DNA from: Verrucomicrobiota bacterium
GTDB taxonomy: Bacteria > Verrucomicrobiota > Verrucomicrobiia > Limisphaerales > JADLHS01
Assembly (NCBI GenBank): GCA_029573725.1
Contig: JAKQDQ010000090.1
Location: forward strand, 88,028 to 152,027
DNA length: 64,000 bases
Reading direction: 5' to 3'
Below, in pieces: positions 8,799 to 19,188 of the stretch. The notes beneath the pieces are model-generated. The model saw only the letters and a list, made by a program, of their open reading frames with translations. It did not search any database and was not told the DNA's origin. The translations under genes were made by a program, and so were the position numbers. Position 1 is the first letter of the stretch. Each line of letters starts with the position of its first letter.

Positions 8799-10193
8799 AT
8801 GTTTTCGGAAATCAAATCAGTTCACTTTGTCGGGATTTGCGGCACGGCGATGGCCTCAGCGGCGGCGGCGTTGCTGGAGAAAGACTACACCGTCACCGGC
8901 TCGGATCAGGCGGTGTACCCGCCGATGTCCACGTTCCTCGCAGAGCGGAAGATCGCCGTGATGGATGGTTATTCCGAACGCAACCTCGCGCACCAGCCGG
9001 ACCTGGTCGTCATCGGCAACGCCATTTCGCGCGGCAATCCCGAGGCGGAATACTGTCTCGACCACAAACTGCGCTTCTGTTCGCTGCCGGATTTGCTCCG
9101 GGAATTTTTCCTCCGCGGCAAACGCTGCGTCGTCGTCAGCGGCACGCATGGCAAGACGACGACCACGTCGCTGCTGGCCTGGGTGTTTGAACACAATGGC
9201 CGGAATCCGAGCTTCCTCATTGGCGGCATCCCGACCAATCTCGGCCAGGGCGCGCGGTTCACGGACAGCGAATGGTTCATCATCGAGGGTGACGAATACG
9301 ACACGGCGTTCTTCGACAAGCGCAGCAAGTTCATCCATTACCTCCCCGAGGTCGCCATCGTGAACAATCTCGAGTTTGATCACGCAGACATTTTCGAGAA
9401 CCTCGCGGCGGTGCAGAAAACCTTTTCGCATTTCATCCGGCTCGTGCCGCGCAACGGCCTGTTGCTCGGCAACGGCGATGACCCCAACCTCGCGCCGTTG
9501 CTGAACGTGAATTTCTGCCCAGTGAAGCGCTTCGGCCTTGGCGAGCACAATGCCATCCGCGCCACGAATCTCCGGCTCGGTCCGACCGCCAGCGAGTTTG
9601 AGATTCCCAGCGCGAAGTTTCATCTGAACCTGGTCGGCGAACTCAACGTGCGCAATGCGCTCGCGGTGGTGGCGGCGGCAAAACACTGCGGGTTGACGAA
9701 CAAGGAAATCCAGAGCGCGTTCGACACGTTCAAGGGCATCAAGCGCCGCATGGAGGTGCGCGGCATTTCCGGCGGCGTGACGGTGATTGACGACTTCGGC
9801 CATCATCCGACGGCAATCCGCGAGACGTTGCGGGCGTTACGGGTGAAATACGCGAAGGAAAAAATCTGGGCCATCTTCGAGCCCCGCAGCAACACGACGC
9901 GCCGCAATGTGTTCCAGCAGGAACTGGCGGAGGCGTTCGCGGATGCCGATGGGGTGATCGTTTCGCAGATCGCGCGATTGGAGTTGCTCCGGCCCGAGGA
10001 GCGGTTGAACCCCGGGCAGTTGATGGCGACGCTCCAGGCGGCCGGCAAGAACGCCGCGTATCTGGCCGACGCCGATGCGATTGTGGCGCACTGCGGCACG
10101 CAGGTGCAGCCGGGCGACGTCGTGTGCGTTTTCAGCAACGGCGGCTTCGGGGACATTCACCAGAAGCTGCTCGCGCGGTTTGAGCGACGCTAG
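8799..10193 (+). CDS. mpl: UDP-N-acetylmuramate:L-alanyl-gamma-D-glutamyl-meso-diaminopimelate ligase
   Basis: MFSEIKSVHFVGICGTAMAS; GTHGKTTTTSLLAW ATP-binding motif of Mur ligases; ...DDFGHHPTAIRETL typical of Mpl. Confidence 0.9.
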   Translation: MFSEIKSVHFVGICGTAMASAAAALLEKDYTVTGSDQAVYPPMSTFLAERKIAVMDGYSERNLAHQPDLVVIGNAISRGNPEAEYCLDHKLRFCSLPDLLREFFLRGKRCVVVSGTHGKTTTTSLLAWVFEHNGRNPSFLIGGIPTNLGQGARFTDSEWFIIEGDEYDTAFFDKRSKFIHYLPEVAIVNNLEFDHADIFENLAAVQKTFSHFIRLVPRNGLLLGNGDDPNLAPLLNVNFCPVKRFGLGEHNAIRATNLRLGPTASEFEIPSAKFHLNLVGELNVRNALAVVAAAKHCGLTNKEIQSAFDTFKGIKRRMEVRGISGGVTVIDDFGHHPTAIRETLRALRVKYAKEKIWAIFEPRSNTTRRNVFQQELAEAFADADGVIVSQIARLELLRPEERLNPGQLMATLQAAGKNAAYLADADAIVAHCGTQVQPGDVVCVFSNGGFGDIHQKLLARFERR

Positions 10194-10196
10194 AGG

Positions 10197-10589
10197 CTAA
10201 TTTTCGATCAAGATATCCCGGCAGGTGTCGGGGTTGCTCGGATCGTGCGGCACGGTGCTGAAAGCCATCAACAGCATCGGACCGGGGCCGGTGTTTTGCA
10301 CGGCGTGGGACACCAACGGCGGCACGGTGAAGCGCATCGCCTGCCCCTCCGGCACGGTCACCTCACGAACCACTCCATTCTCGCGTAAGCGGACCAGGGC
10401 CGGTCCGATCACCACGAATATTTCCGTGCGGTGCCGGTGAAAATGATTGCCGCGGATGGCGCCGGGGACGGTGAGCGCCACGTGGCAATTGCGTTGCGCG
10501 TGGATTTCCGGCTCGCCAATCGGTTCGATCACCTGGCCGCGTGCGTCGGTGAAGAACGGAATGGTTGCGATGCTTACCCCCGGGTTCAT
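10197..10589 (-). CDS. cupin-domain protein (WxcM/FdtA-like sugar-modification cupin)
   Basis: GAIRGNHFHRHRTEIFVVIGPALVRLRENG...PPLVSHAVQNTGP; HxHx(n)E cupin pattern. Start 10589 or 10607. Confidence 0.65.
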   Translation of the reverse strand: MNPGVSIATIPFFTDARGQVIEPIGEPEIHAQRNCHVALTVPGAIRGNHFHRHRTEIFVVIGPALVRLRENGVVREVTVPEGQAMRFTVPPLVSHAVQNTGPGPMLLMAFSTVPHDPSNPDTCRDILIEN

Positions 10590-11161
10590 GGAGACGTCTG
10601 ATGCCATTGCCGGACGTCCACCGCTTCCATGCCCGCGGAGCGGATGGCCTGCAACCCCAGTTCCGTGTCCTCGTACGCGCGGCAGAACTGCGGTGCCACC
10701 CCAATGCGCCGCGCCGCTTCCAGGAAAATGTCGGGCGCCGGTTTTTGCTTCGCCACCATCTCGCTGGTCACGATGGCCGCAAACCAACCGCGAATGTTCA
10801 AATGATCGAGCACCCGGCACACGATGGCCTGCGTCCCGCCGGACGCAACCGCCAGCGGGATTTTGCCCTGATGCTCCCGGGCGATCGCCACGACCGCGGC
10901 AATGGGTTTGATCTGCGTCATCAACGGCAAATAGGCCTCCTCTTTCTCGTGCGCCACGGCAATGTGATCCAGGGAACGCCCCTGTTCCGCCGCCAGCATT
11001 TTAAGAATGTCGCGTGACGGCACTCCACCCAGCGCGTAAAACCGGTCCTCCGGGAACACCAACCCGTGCCGGCGGATCACCATCTGCCACGCGCGCCAAT
11101 GGAGCGGCATGGTGTCCGCCAACGTGCCATCACAATCAAAAATCAAGCCCTGGGGGGTCAT
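10586..11161 (-). CDS. HAD-superfamily hydrolase (beta-phosphoglucomutase-like)
   Basis: GLIFDCDGTLADTMPLHWRAW; KQKPAPDIFLEAARRIG; EDTELGLQAIRSAGM. Confidence 0.9.
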   Translation of the reverse strand: MTPQGLIFDCDGTLADTMPLHWRAWQMVIRRHGLVFPEDRFYALGGVPSRDILKMLAAEQGRSLDHIAVAHEKEEAYLPLMTQIKPIAAVVAIAREHQGKIPLAVASGGTQAIVCRVLDHLNIRGWFAAIVTSEMVAKQKPAPDIFLEAARRIGVAPQFCRAYEDTELGLQAIRSAGMEAVDVRQWHQTSP

Positions 11162-11580
11162 AAGCAGGAGTCAGAAGTCAGAATTTTTGCCGCGCGGACT
11201 TCAAGCAATTTGCCGACTTCAGCAAATCGGGCAACCAGTCCGGTGGTATCATCGCAATTTAAATCCCGCGCGAGAATGAGAGAGCAACGACCTTCTTCAA
11301 GCGAACCCTGGGCGAGGTTCAAAAATCGGGCGTTGTCAGCGCGACTCCGCTTCTTGACGCCTGCCGCGATATTCGCGGGAATGGCAACCACTGCCCGGCG
11401 CAGTTGCGAGGTTGGTCCGCAGGTTCCCTTGCGCGGGAAATTCCCGGTGAACCGGCGAGCAGCAAGCACCAGTTGATGCGCCTTCTGCCAGACGATGAGT
11501 TGCTCAAAACTTCGCGCCGGCGCGCGCTGATCCGCGGGCGTCCCGGCTTCTGGCTTCGGTCTCCTGAATTCTGAATTCAT
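11158..11580 (-). CDS. four helix bundle protein (23S rRNA-intervening-sequence family)
   Basis: RSFEQLIVWQKAHQLVLAARRFTGNFPRKGTCGPTSQLRRAVVAIPANIAAGVKKRS...FLNLAQGSLEE. Confidence 0.88.
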   Translation of the reverse strand: MNSEFRRPKPEAGTPADQRAPARSFEQLIVWQKAHQLVLAARRFTGNFPRKGTCGPTSQLRRAVVAIPANIAAGVKKRSRADNARFLNLAQGSLEEGRCSLILARDLNCDDTTGLVARFAEVGKLLEVRAAKILTSDSCL

Positions 11581-12656
11581 GCGTTTAACGCCTTGAGTTT
11601 TTCCTCCATCTCCTGCGCCATGAGCGGGCCGACCAGCCCGTCGAGATCGCCGTCCATCACGCTGGATAAGTTGTACAAGGTGACTTCTATGCGGTGGTCC
11701 GTGACGCGGTTTTGCGGAAAATTGTAGGTGCGGATTTTCTCGTTGCGCTCCCCGGTGCCCACCTGGCTCCTGCGATGCGCGGCGTAGCGGGCGTTTTCCT
11801 CGGCCAGCTTCGCCTCCAACAAACGCGAGCGCAGCACCGTCATGGCTTTGGCGCGATTCTTCAACTGGGAACGCTCGTCCGCGCAGCGGACAATCATTCC
11901 CGTCGGTTTGTGGATGATCTGCACGGCGGAATCGGTGGTGTTGACGCCCTGGCCGCCCTTGCCCGAAGCACGGCAGACGTTCACTTCAATTTCGTCGGGT
12001 TTGATCTCGACGTCCACCTCCTCGGCTTCCGGCAGGACGGCCACCGTCGCGGTGCTGGTGTGGATGCGGCCTTGCGCCTCCGTGGCCGGCACCCGCTGGA
12101 CGCGATGCACCCCGCTCTCGTGCTTGAGCACCTTGTAAACGTCCGGACCGTTGATCTGGAAGACAATTTCCTTGAAGCCGCCCAGATCGGAGGGGTTGGA
12201 ATCCAGCGTCTCCACCTGCCAACCCCGCGTCTCGGCATAGCGCGTGTACATCCGATACAGATCGGCGGCGAACAGGGCGGATTCCGACCCGCCCGCGCCG
12301 GCGCGGATTTCGACAATGGTGTTGCGCGAGTCGGCCGGGTCGGGCGGCACGAGGCCGAAGTGCAGGGTTTGCCCGAGACGTTGCTCTTCGGCCTCCAACC
12401 GGGCCACTTCCTCCCTGGCCAGGAGCGCCAGCTCGGATTCCGCCGGTTCTTCTGCCAGCAACGCCCGGTTGTCCCGCAAATCGTTCCGGGCCTTCAAGTA
12501 GGCCGCGCCCGCCGCGACGAGTTCCTTGAGCCGCGCATATTCCTTCGCCAGCTCCTGCGCCTGTTGCGGATGGTCAAAAACCCCCGGATCGCTGAGCGAG
12601 GCTTCGACCTCGGCAAAGCGCCGGCGGAATTTTTCAATCAACGGTTTGAAATCCAT
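11577..12656 (-). CDS. prfA: peptide chain release factor 1
   Basis: MDFKPLIEKFRRRF...EIRAGAGGSESALFAADLYRMY...ASGKGGQGVNTTDSAVQIIHKPTG (GGQ motif). Confidence 0.95.
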   Translation of the reverse strand: MDFKPLIEKFRRRFAEVEASLSDPGVFDHPQQAQELAKEYARLKELVAAGAAYLKARNDLRDNRALLAEEPAESELALLAREEVARLEAEEQRLGQTLHFGLVPPDPADSRNTIVEIRAGAGGSESALFAADLYRMYTRYAETRGWQVETLDSNPSDLGGFKEIVFQINGPDVYKVLKHESGVHRVQRVPATEAQGRIHTSTATVAVLPEAEEVDVEIKPDEIEVNVCRASGKGGQGVNTTDSAVQIIHKPTGMIVRCADERSQLKNRAKAMTVLRSRLLEAKLAEENARYAAHRRSQVGTGERNEKIRTYNFPQNRVTDHRIEVTLYNLSSVMDGDLDGLVGPLMAQEMEEKLKALNA

Positions 12657-12730
12657 GACCCCAGGGCTGTTTGCGAACCCGCCCGGCGACCGGCAGCCTG
12701 CCGGGTCGGCACAGCGGGCCGACGGGAGAA

Positions 12731-12775
12731 AACGAAACCGCCCGCGTCCGTTGCACACGGCCTCGCGGGCGGTTT
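12731..12775 (-). terminator. putative intrinsic terminator after rpmE
   Basis: 12-bp inverted repeat aaaccgcccgcg ... cgcgggcggttt followed on the minus strand by a T-rich tract. Confidence 0.6.
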
Positions 12776-12787
12776 GGAGAAAGCGCG

Positions 12788-13033
12788 CTATTTCTTTTTC
12801 TTCTTGCCGGCTTCAAAGGCGGCCTGGGCGGCGGCGGTCTTGGCGGCCCGTTGCTGAAACTTGTCCACGCGCCCGGCGGTATCCACAAACTTTTGCTGCC
12901 CCGTGTAAAACGGATGACACACGTTGCAAATTCCGACGATGATGGTGGACTTGGTGGAACGCGTCTTGATCACGTTGCCACAGGCACATCGAATTTCGGC
13001 ATCCACATACTTCGGATGAATGTCAACTTTCAT
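12788..13033 (-). CDS. rpmE: 50S ribosomal protein L31
   Basis: [59 protein letters not shown]; CxC...CxxC zinc-type L31. Confidence 0.95.
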   Translation of the reverse strand: MKVDIHPKYVDAEIRCACGNVIKTRSTKSTIIVGICNVCHPFYTGQQKFVDTAGRVDKFQQRAAKTAAAQAAFEAGKKKKK

Positions 13034-13324
13034 AAAAGAGCAGACAAAATAGCAGGCGCGCACCCGCTGACAAGCGGGAATTTGCGGCAACCGAGGTCCG
13101 GCGGCGTTGGGCGCATGCGGAACGCCCGGCGGCTGCCCGGGGGGGCGGCCAGGGACCATGTCAATCGGGCGACGCAACACCAGCGAAACGCCCGCGGCAC
13201 CCGGCGCGCCGCGGTCGGCCCCGGCCCCCGCGCGTGGCTTGGAGTCCTCCGCCGGGGTAAAACATTTTCTTTACGCCTGACGGGTTTTTCCGAAACTACC
13301 TGCCCGACAACTCGTTGGCAGCCC

Positions 13325-14683
13325 GTGCGGACTCTGTATAACATCCTGTTCCTGTTTGGCTTCATCGTCAGCGCGCCGTATTACTTTTGGCGGCTTTGGC
13401 GGCGCGGCAACTGGGTCCAGGGCTTTGGCGAGCGATTTGCCCAATACGACACCAAATTGAAACAGGCGCTGACCAACCGGCAAACGATCTGGTTGCACGC
13501 CGTCAGCGTCGGGGAAGTCGGCCTGTGCATCCATCTCATCAAAGCGCTCGAACCGCGTTTGCCCAACGCCAAATTTGTCGTCTCGACCACCACGACCACC
13601 GGCATGGGCGAATTGAAAAAACGCCTGCCCACCAGCATCAGCAAAATCTACTACCCGATTGATCGGCGCAGTTACGTGGCGCGCGCCCAGGCCGTCGTGC
13701 ATCCCCTGGCCATCGTGCTGGTGGAGGCCGAAATCTGGCCCAATTTCATCTGGCGCGCCCAATCCCAGCGCACGCCGCTCTTCCTCGTCAACGCCCGCAT
13801 GTCGGACCGGTCGTTCCGGCGCTACAAGCGTTACGGTTTTCTCTTTCGTTCCTTGTTCGCCACCTTCACCGGAGTCGGGGCGCAATCCGCGGCGGATGCG
13901 CAACGTCTGCAGGCGATTGGCTGCCGGCCCGAAGCCGTCCGGATCACCGGCAGCTTGAAATTTGATGCCGCGCAGGCCGGCCCGGCCCATCCCCCCGATG
14001 TCCCGGTGCTGCTGGCCCGGGCGGGCGCGCAGGCCGGAGCGCCGATTCTCGTTTGCGGCAGCACGCATGACGGCGAGGAAGCCTTGCTGGGCAAAATTTT
14101 CCTCCGTCTGCGCCAGCAGATTCCCAACCTCTTCCTGGTGCTCGTGCCGCGACATTTCGAGCGCACCTCCGAGGTGGCGCGTGACCTGCAAGCGCTCAAG
14201 CTCCGTTACGTCCTGCGAACGGATTTGTCCACCGCTGGAACCGACGCCCCGCGTCCGGCGGATTGCTTGATCGTGAACACCACGGGCGAACTCCGCGCGT
14301 TTTACGCGCACGCCACCGTCGTGTTTGTCGGAAAAAGCCTGACCGCGCAAGGAGGACAAAACCCGCTTGAACCCTGCGCGCTCGGCAAAGCGACGGTGTT
14401 CGGCCCAAACATGCAAAACTTCCGGGACGTGGTCAGCATGCTGCTGGCCGGACAGGCCGCCCTGCAAGTGGCGGACGCGCAGACGTTGGAATCCACGCTG
14501 GTCCAATTACTGACCCAGCCCCATGCACGGGAACAGCTCGGACAAAAGGGTGCGGCGATCATCCAGAACAACCGCGGCGCCATTGAGCGCACGGTGGAGA
14601 TGATCGTTGCGGGTTTGCACGGCAGCGGCCTGTACATCGCGCCGAGGGAATCCGCTCCGACCGCCGCCTCCCTCTCACATTAG
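13325..14683 (+). CDS. waaA: 3-deoxy-D-manno-octulosonic acid transferase
   Basis: GTG start 13325; RTIWLHAVSVGEV-like QTIWLHAVSVGEVGL, VEAEIWPNFIW, GSTHDGEE, GGQNPLEP motifs. Confidence 0.93.
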   Translation: MRTLYNILFLFGFIVSAPYYFWRLWRRGNWVQGFGERFAQYDTKLKQALTNRQTIWLHAVSVGEVGLCIHLIKALEPRLPNAKFVVSTTTTTGMGELKKRLPTSISKIYYPIDRRSYVARAQAVVHPLAIVLVEAEIWPNFIWRAQSQRTPLFLVNARMSDRSFRRYKRYGFLFRSLFATFTGVGAQSAADAQRLQAIGCRPEAVRITGSLKFDAAQAGPAHPPDVPVLLARAGAQAGAPILVCGSTHDGEEALLGKIFLRLRQQIPNLFLVLVPRHFERTSEVARDLQALKLRYVLRTDLSTAGTDAPRPADCLIVNTTGELRAFYAHATVVFVGKSLTAQGGQNPLEPCALGKATVFGPNMQNFRDVVSMLLAGQAALQVADAQTLESTLVQLLTQPHAREQLGQKGAAIIQNNRGAIERTVEMIVAGLHGSGLYIAPRESAPTAASLSH

Positions 14684-15405
14684 ACCGTCGGAATATCCGT
14701 GAAAACCCGGGTATGCGCGCGCTGTTGCAATACGTGCGCCAGCGGCGTCCGGCCGGTGGGAGCCAAGGACTCCTGCAACGCGGCCTCTTTGCCGGTCCCG
14801 GAAGCAAGCACCCACACCTGCTTGGCCGCCCCGATGACCGGATAGCCCAGCGTGACCCGGATGGGCGGCGGCTTGGGCGAATTTTCCACCACCCGATAGA
14901 TCGCGGGATTGGCACGTTCCGCCTCGGTTTCCCGGGGAAACAACGAGGCCACATGTCCATCCTCGCCCATGCCGAGGAAAACCCAGTCGAACACCGGCTG
15001 CCCCGCGGCATCCCGGGGGGCAAACCGTGTGATCTCGGTTTCGGCCTGAACCGCTGCCTGCTGTGGAGGCCATTCCCCGCGGATGCGATGGATCTGCTCC
15101 GCGGCCAGACCCAGCGGCTGAAAAAAATGCGCGTGCGCCGCGCCATAACTGCTTTCCGGATCGGAAGGCGGCACACAACGTTCGTCGGCCCAGAAAAAAT
15201 GCACGTCCCGCCACGAGAACTGAAACGCGAAAGATTGACGGATGACTTCGGCAAAGAACCTCAGCGTAATGCGACCGCCCGAAAGTGCAACGAAGTGCGG
15301 CCGCTTTGCCGACGCGCTCTGGGCCAGTTCCTGCAGCCAAAGTTTTGCCACTTCATGCGCCAGTTCATCCGGCGTGGAAAATTTAATGACCTCAAATCGG
15401 TTCAT
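14680..15405 (-). CDS. pgl: 6-phosphogluconolactonase
   Basis: HFVALSGGRITLRFFAEV, DVHFFWADERCVPPSDPESSYG, VFLGMGEDGHVASLFP. Confidence 0.93.
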   Translation of the reverse strand: MNRFEVIKFSTPDELAHEVAKLWLQELAQSASAKRPHFVALSGGRITLRFFAEVIRQSFAFQFSWRDVHFFWADERCVPPSDPESSYGAAHAHFFQPLGLAAEQIHRIRGEWPPQQAAVQAETEITRFAPRDAAGQPVFDWVFLGMGEDGHVASLFPRETEAERANPAIYRVVENSPKPPPIRVTLGYPVIGAAKQVWVLASGTGKEAALQESLAPTGRTPLAHVLQQRAHTRVFTDIPTV

Positions 15406-15514
15406 CCGGAACGCAAGTTAGGTTTCACGCGCACTCGCAGCAAGCGCGAAGGGCCTCAAACTTGGCGAACGGGACGAAGCGCCGATTGTGGAAGTGATGG
15501 ACTTCGCTCCGCCG

Positions 15515-16519
15515 CTAACGCAGCGGCCACTTTACTTTCGCGAGGTAAATACTGGATTTGCCTTCATGCGATGAGTAGTAGCTGACCCAGAGCAACCCAT
15601 CGTGCCATACCAGTCCGGGATAACTGCAATCACCCCCGCTCGGCAATGCCAGAACCGGCTTCAAACTCTCAGGAGTCATCTCGAACAGGGCACAAGTAAC
15701 TTTACCGGCGGCATAATCACGTCCGCCGGCCACCAAGGTTCCGTCCGGCAGCTCGATGAAATTCGGTCCGCCGATCCGCACCGGTGTGGGTGCAAACTTC
15801 CAATCCGCATAGGGCGGGCGGCTCGAACCAATCCACCCACCCTGATCGCCCGCATCGCGGCGCACCAACATCAGCGCCGTACCGTCGCGCTGAAAGCGCA
15901 GCGTGGCCTCATTGGGAAAGCCAGTCAGGGTGAACGCCGCGATGGATTGCCAATCCGTTCCGTTCGCGCTGCGGAACAACTGGAGACGCGGTCGGGAGCC
16001 TGACGGCTGCAGCGCAACGTGGTAGGAAACACCATACGCCCGGCCTTCATGCCACGTCACCCGCCACAGCCATTCACCGTCCTCCAGCACTTGCCGTGGG
16101 GGCGACCAATCCCGTCCATTGTTCGAGAAGGCCACTCGCGGTTGTGCGCCCTGCAATTGCTTCGTGCCGCGATAAACCGAGCCGCCCGCCACGAGCATCA
16201 ATTGTCCCTCGGGCGTGATGGAGAGTTTGGGATCGCGCAGATCAATCCCGGTTTCCGCCAGTCGCGCGGCGGATTTCCATTGTTCGCCGTCCGGTGATTC
16301 CAGGATCCGCAGCCGGCCGTCCCCGCCCACGTGCGCCTCCGCCTCGCGAAAACAACAATACCAGCGCCCTTGAAAGCGGATCAGATCGGTGAAGGCGTTG
16401 TGTGCCCCCTGATCCCAGATTTTTTGCACGGACATCAACTGCGGCGCCGCGCCCCAGGCGGTGAGCGCGCCCCAGATCAGCCATGGAAGCAGGACCATTC
16501 GCACGCGCCCAGTATTCAT
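15515..16519 (-). CDS. secreted sialidase/BNR-like exo-hydrolase family protein
   Basis: Signal-like N-terminus; WDQGAHNAFTDLIRFQGRWYCCFREAEAHVGGDGRLRILESPDGEQW (BNR-like repeat). Confidence 0.75.
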   Translation of the reverse strand: MNTGRVRMVLLPWLIWGALTAWGAAPQLMSVQKIWDQGAHNAFTDLIRFQGRWYCCFREAEAHVGGDGRLRILESPDGEQWKSAARLAETGIDLRDPKLSITPEGQLMLVAGGSVYRGTKQLQGAQPRVAFSNNGRDWSPPRQVLEDGEWLWRVTWHEGRAYGVSYHVALQPSGSRPRLQLFRSANGTDWQSIAAFTLTGFPNEATLRFQRDGTALMLVRRDAGDQGGWIGSSRPPYADWKFAPTPVRIGGPNFIELPDGTLVAGGRDYAAGKVTCALFEMTPESLKPVLALPSGGDCSYPGLVWHDGLLWVSYYSSHEGKSSIYLAKVKWPLR

Positions 16520-16679
16520 CGCGCCGCGGGGTTCGTCCAGCGCCTAGCGCGCGCCGCCATCGGTCGGCCCGGAAGAGCGACACGCAGCCGGAACTTTCCC
16601 GGAGTCCACCGGGGGCGGGTTTCCGCCAAATGTTTGTTCCATTGCGCGGCCGTCTCTGGCTAAGCTGGGGGAGTTGCTT

Positions 16680-18164
16680 ATGGAATACGAAGCGGTGATC
16701 GGACTGGAAACCCACGTCCAACTCAAAACGAAATCCAAGATGTGGTGCGGTTGCGCCAACACGTTCGGCGCGGAACCGAACACCAATGTTTGCCCGGTCT
16801 GTCTCGGGATGCCCGGCGTGCTGCCGGTGCCAAACGAGGAGGCGATCCGCCTGACGGTGCTGACGGGGCTGCTGCTGAACTGCGAGATTCCCCGCTTCGC
16901 CAAGTTTGACCGCAAGAGCTATTTCTACCCGGATGTGGCGAAAAACTATCAAATCACCCAGTACGACCAACCGAGCACGCGCAACGGCTGGGTCGAATTT
17001 GAGTGGAACGGGCGCACGCAAAAGGTCCGCATCACGCGCGCGCACCTGGAGGAGGACGTGGGCAAGAACACCCACTTCGAACGGCACAGCGGCGTGGATT
17101 TCAACCGCGCCGGCGTGCCGCTGCTCGAAATTGTGTCCGAACCGGATCTCACCAGCGCCGAGATGGCGTACACGTATCTCAACACGCTGACGGAAATTTT
17201 GCACCAGGGGGGCGTGAGCGATTGCGACATGGAGAAGGGCATGGTGCGCTGCGACGTGAACGTGAGCGTGCGTCCGAAAGGGGCGACCCGGCTCGGCGCG
17301 AAGATTGAAATTAAAAACATGAACAGTTTTTCGGGGGTGCGCCGCGCGTTGGAACATGAGATTCCGCGCCAGATCGAAGCGCTCTCCCGTGGGGAAAAGC
17401 TCCGCCAATCCACCCGGCGCTGGGACGATGTCGCCGGCGTCACCGAAGAAATGCGCACGAAGGAGGATGCGCATGACTACCGATATTTCCCCGATCCGGA
17501 CCTCATGCCGCTGGTGCCCGGTGAGACCTGGCTGGCGGAAGTAAGGGCGCGGGCGATTGAGTTGCCGCTGGCGCGCAAGCAACGGTTGATGCGCGATTAC
17601 CAGCTTCCCGCCGGCGACGCCGAGGTGTTCAGGGGCGACCCGGCCCTGAGCCGGTACTTTGAGGCCCTTGCGCCGCAGGCCAAAAACCCGAAAGCTGTGG
17701 CCAACTGGATCATCAACAACCTGCTGGCCAAACTCGCCGAATTGCATCATGCCGAAAAAGCGGAACAGGCCGGCATCGGCCTGGACATCGAGGCCATGTC
17801 GTTGTCGGGGCTGGCCGATCTGAAATTCCCCCCCTCCGCGTTGCTGGAGCTCGTCCAGCTTGTCGAAGCCAAAACCATCAGCAACTCCGCCGCGCAGCAG
17901 GTCTTCGCGGAAATGTTCGCCACCGGCAAAACCCCGGAACGGATTGTCCGGGAAAAAGGCCTGGCGCAAGTCAGTGACGCCGCCGTCATCGAGGAATTTT
18001 GCGACCAGGTTATTGCGGCGAGCCCCAAAATCGTGGCGGACTACCAATCGGGCAAAACCGCGGCGTTGAATTCCCTCAAGGGCCAGGTGATGAAACTTTC
18101 CAAGGGCAAGGCCAACCCGGTGCTGGCCGGCGAAATTTTGGAGCGGAAGCTGAAATCTCCCTGA
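16680..18164 (+). CDS. gatB: aspartyl/glutamyl-tRNA amidotransferase subunit B
   Basis: MEYEAVIGLETHVQLKTKSKMWCGC...VCLGMPGVLPV...FDRKSYFYPDVAKNYQITQYDQP. Confidence 0.97.
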   Translation: MEYEAVIGLETHVQLKTKSKMWCGCANTFGAEPNTNVCPVCLGMPGVLPVPNEEAIRLTVLTGLLLNCEIPRFAKFDRKSYFYPDVAKNYQITQYDQPSTRNGWVEFEWNGRTQKVRITRAHLEEDVGKNTHFERHSGVDFNRAGVPLLEIVSEPDLTSAEMAYTYLNTLTEILHQGGVSDCDMEKGMVRCDVNVSVRPKGATRLGAKIEIKNMNSFSGVRRALEHEIPRQIEALSRGEKLRQSTRRWDDVAGVTEEMRTKEDAHDYRYFPDPDLMPLVPGETWLAEVRARAIELPLARKQRLMRDYQLPAGDAEVFRGDPALSRYFEALAPQAKNPKAVANWIINNLLAKLAELHHAEKAEQAGIGLDIEAMSLSGLADLKFPPSALLELVQLVEAKTISNSAAQQVFAEMFATGKTPERIVREKGLAQVSDAAVIEEFCDQVIAASPKIVADYQSGKTAALNSLKGQVMKLSKGKANPVLAGEILERKLKSP

Positions 18165-18287
18165 GGAGAGGCGTCTCTCCCCGCGTCCGCGGCTGTCGCA
18201 CATCCCGGCGCAAGCCGTCCTTGCCGGCCGCAAAATAACCAGTCAGCAAACTTGTCATCGCGGCCGTTTTCGATCATGTTGGTAGCG

Positions 18288-19148
18288 ATGAATTTCATAT
18301 CCCATCAACCCGTAACCACGGGAAGCTGGGGCATGCCGGGTTCCGGCAACAATTTCCCGGCCTGGCCGCGCGACGGTGACTGTCGGCGGCGCGGTTTTAC
18401 CTTGATCGAATTGCTGGTGGTGATCGCCATCATTGCGATTCTTGCGGCCATGCTTCTGCCCGCCTTGAGCCGGGCCAAACAAAAAGCGCACGGCATTTCC
18501 TGCCTCAACAACCACCGGCAATTGACCCTGGCGTGGCGTCTGTACAGCGAAGATGCCAACGACGCGCTGTTGTTTGCCTACGGGGGGCAGGTGCAGAATG
18601 CGCTGACCCCGTACACCTGGGTGCAGGGAAACATGGTGAACGACCCGACGAATACGATCTACTTTGACATCAGCCCGCTCGCCAAGTACGGCGGCAACAA
18701 TCACAAACTCTGGAAGTGCCCGGAGGACCGCACCAAACACGTGCGCAGCATGTCCATGAACTACATGGTGGGAGGAAACGGGGAAACCGCCCCGGATTAT
18801 TACGGCATGTGGACCGATGCCAAACGCTTCCGTCTCTTCCGCAAATTCACCGCAATCACGCTGCCCTCCACCACGTGGGTGCTGTTGGATGAACGTCCCA
18901 ACTTGATCAATGACGCGTTCTTTGTGGTGGACCTGGGCAATTATGACAACCCCCGGGCCATGTCCATCATTGACCATCCGGGCATTCAACACGGCAATTC
19001 GTGCAGTTTCTCCTTCGCCGATGGCCATTCAGAAATCAAACGCTGGCGGGACGGCCCGTTCCTGACCCGCAACCCCACGGGGCGCGTGCCGGCGCCGAAC
19101 AGCGCCGACTTGCGGTGGTTGCTCGACCGGACCTCGCAAAAACTTTGA
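18288..19148 (+). CDS. type II secretion-like prepilin (DUF1559/H-X9-DG style)
   Basis: [28 protein letters not shown] prepilin motif; C-terminal [15 protein letters not shown]. Confidence 0.9.
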   Translation: MNFISHQPVTTGSWGMPGSGNNFPAWPRDGDCRRRGFTLIELLVVIAIIAILAAMLLPALSRAKQKAHGISCLNNHRQLTLAWRLYSEDANDALLFAYGGQVQNALTPYTWVQGNMVNDPTNTIYFDISPLAKYGGNNHKLWKCPEDRTKHVRSMSMNYMVGGNGETAPDYYGMWTDAKRFRLFRKFTAITLPSTTWVLLDERPNLINDAFFVVDLGNYDNPRAMSIIDHPGIQHGNSCSFSFADGHSEIKRWRDGPFLTRNPTGRVPAPNSADLRWLLDRTSQKL

Positions 19149-19188
19149 ACCCCATGCCGTTTAACCCCACAAACACCAAATCACCATT

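Noticed and set aside
11694-12857. 387-aa plus-strand ORF
   Set aside because: Antisense to prfA; shadow ORF
16242-18233. 663-aa minus-strand ORF
   Set aside because: Antisense to gatB; its C-terminal part only shares out-of-frame sequence with the sialidase-like gene
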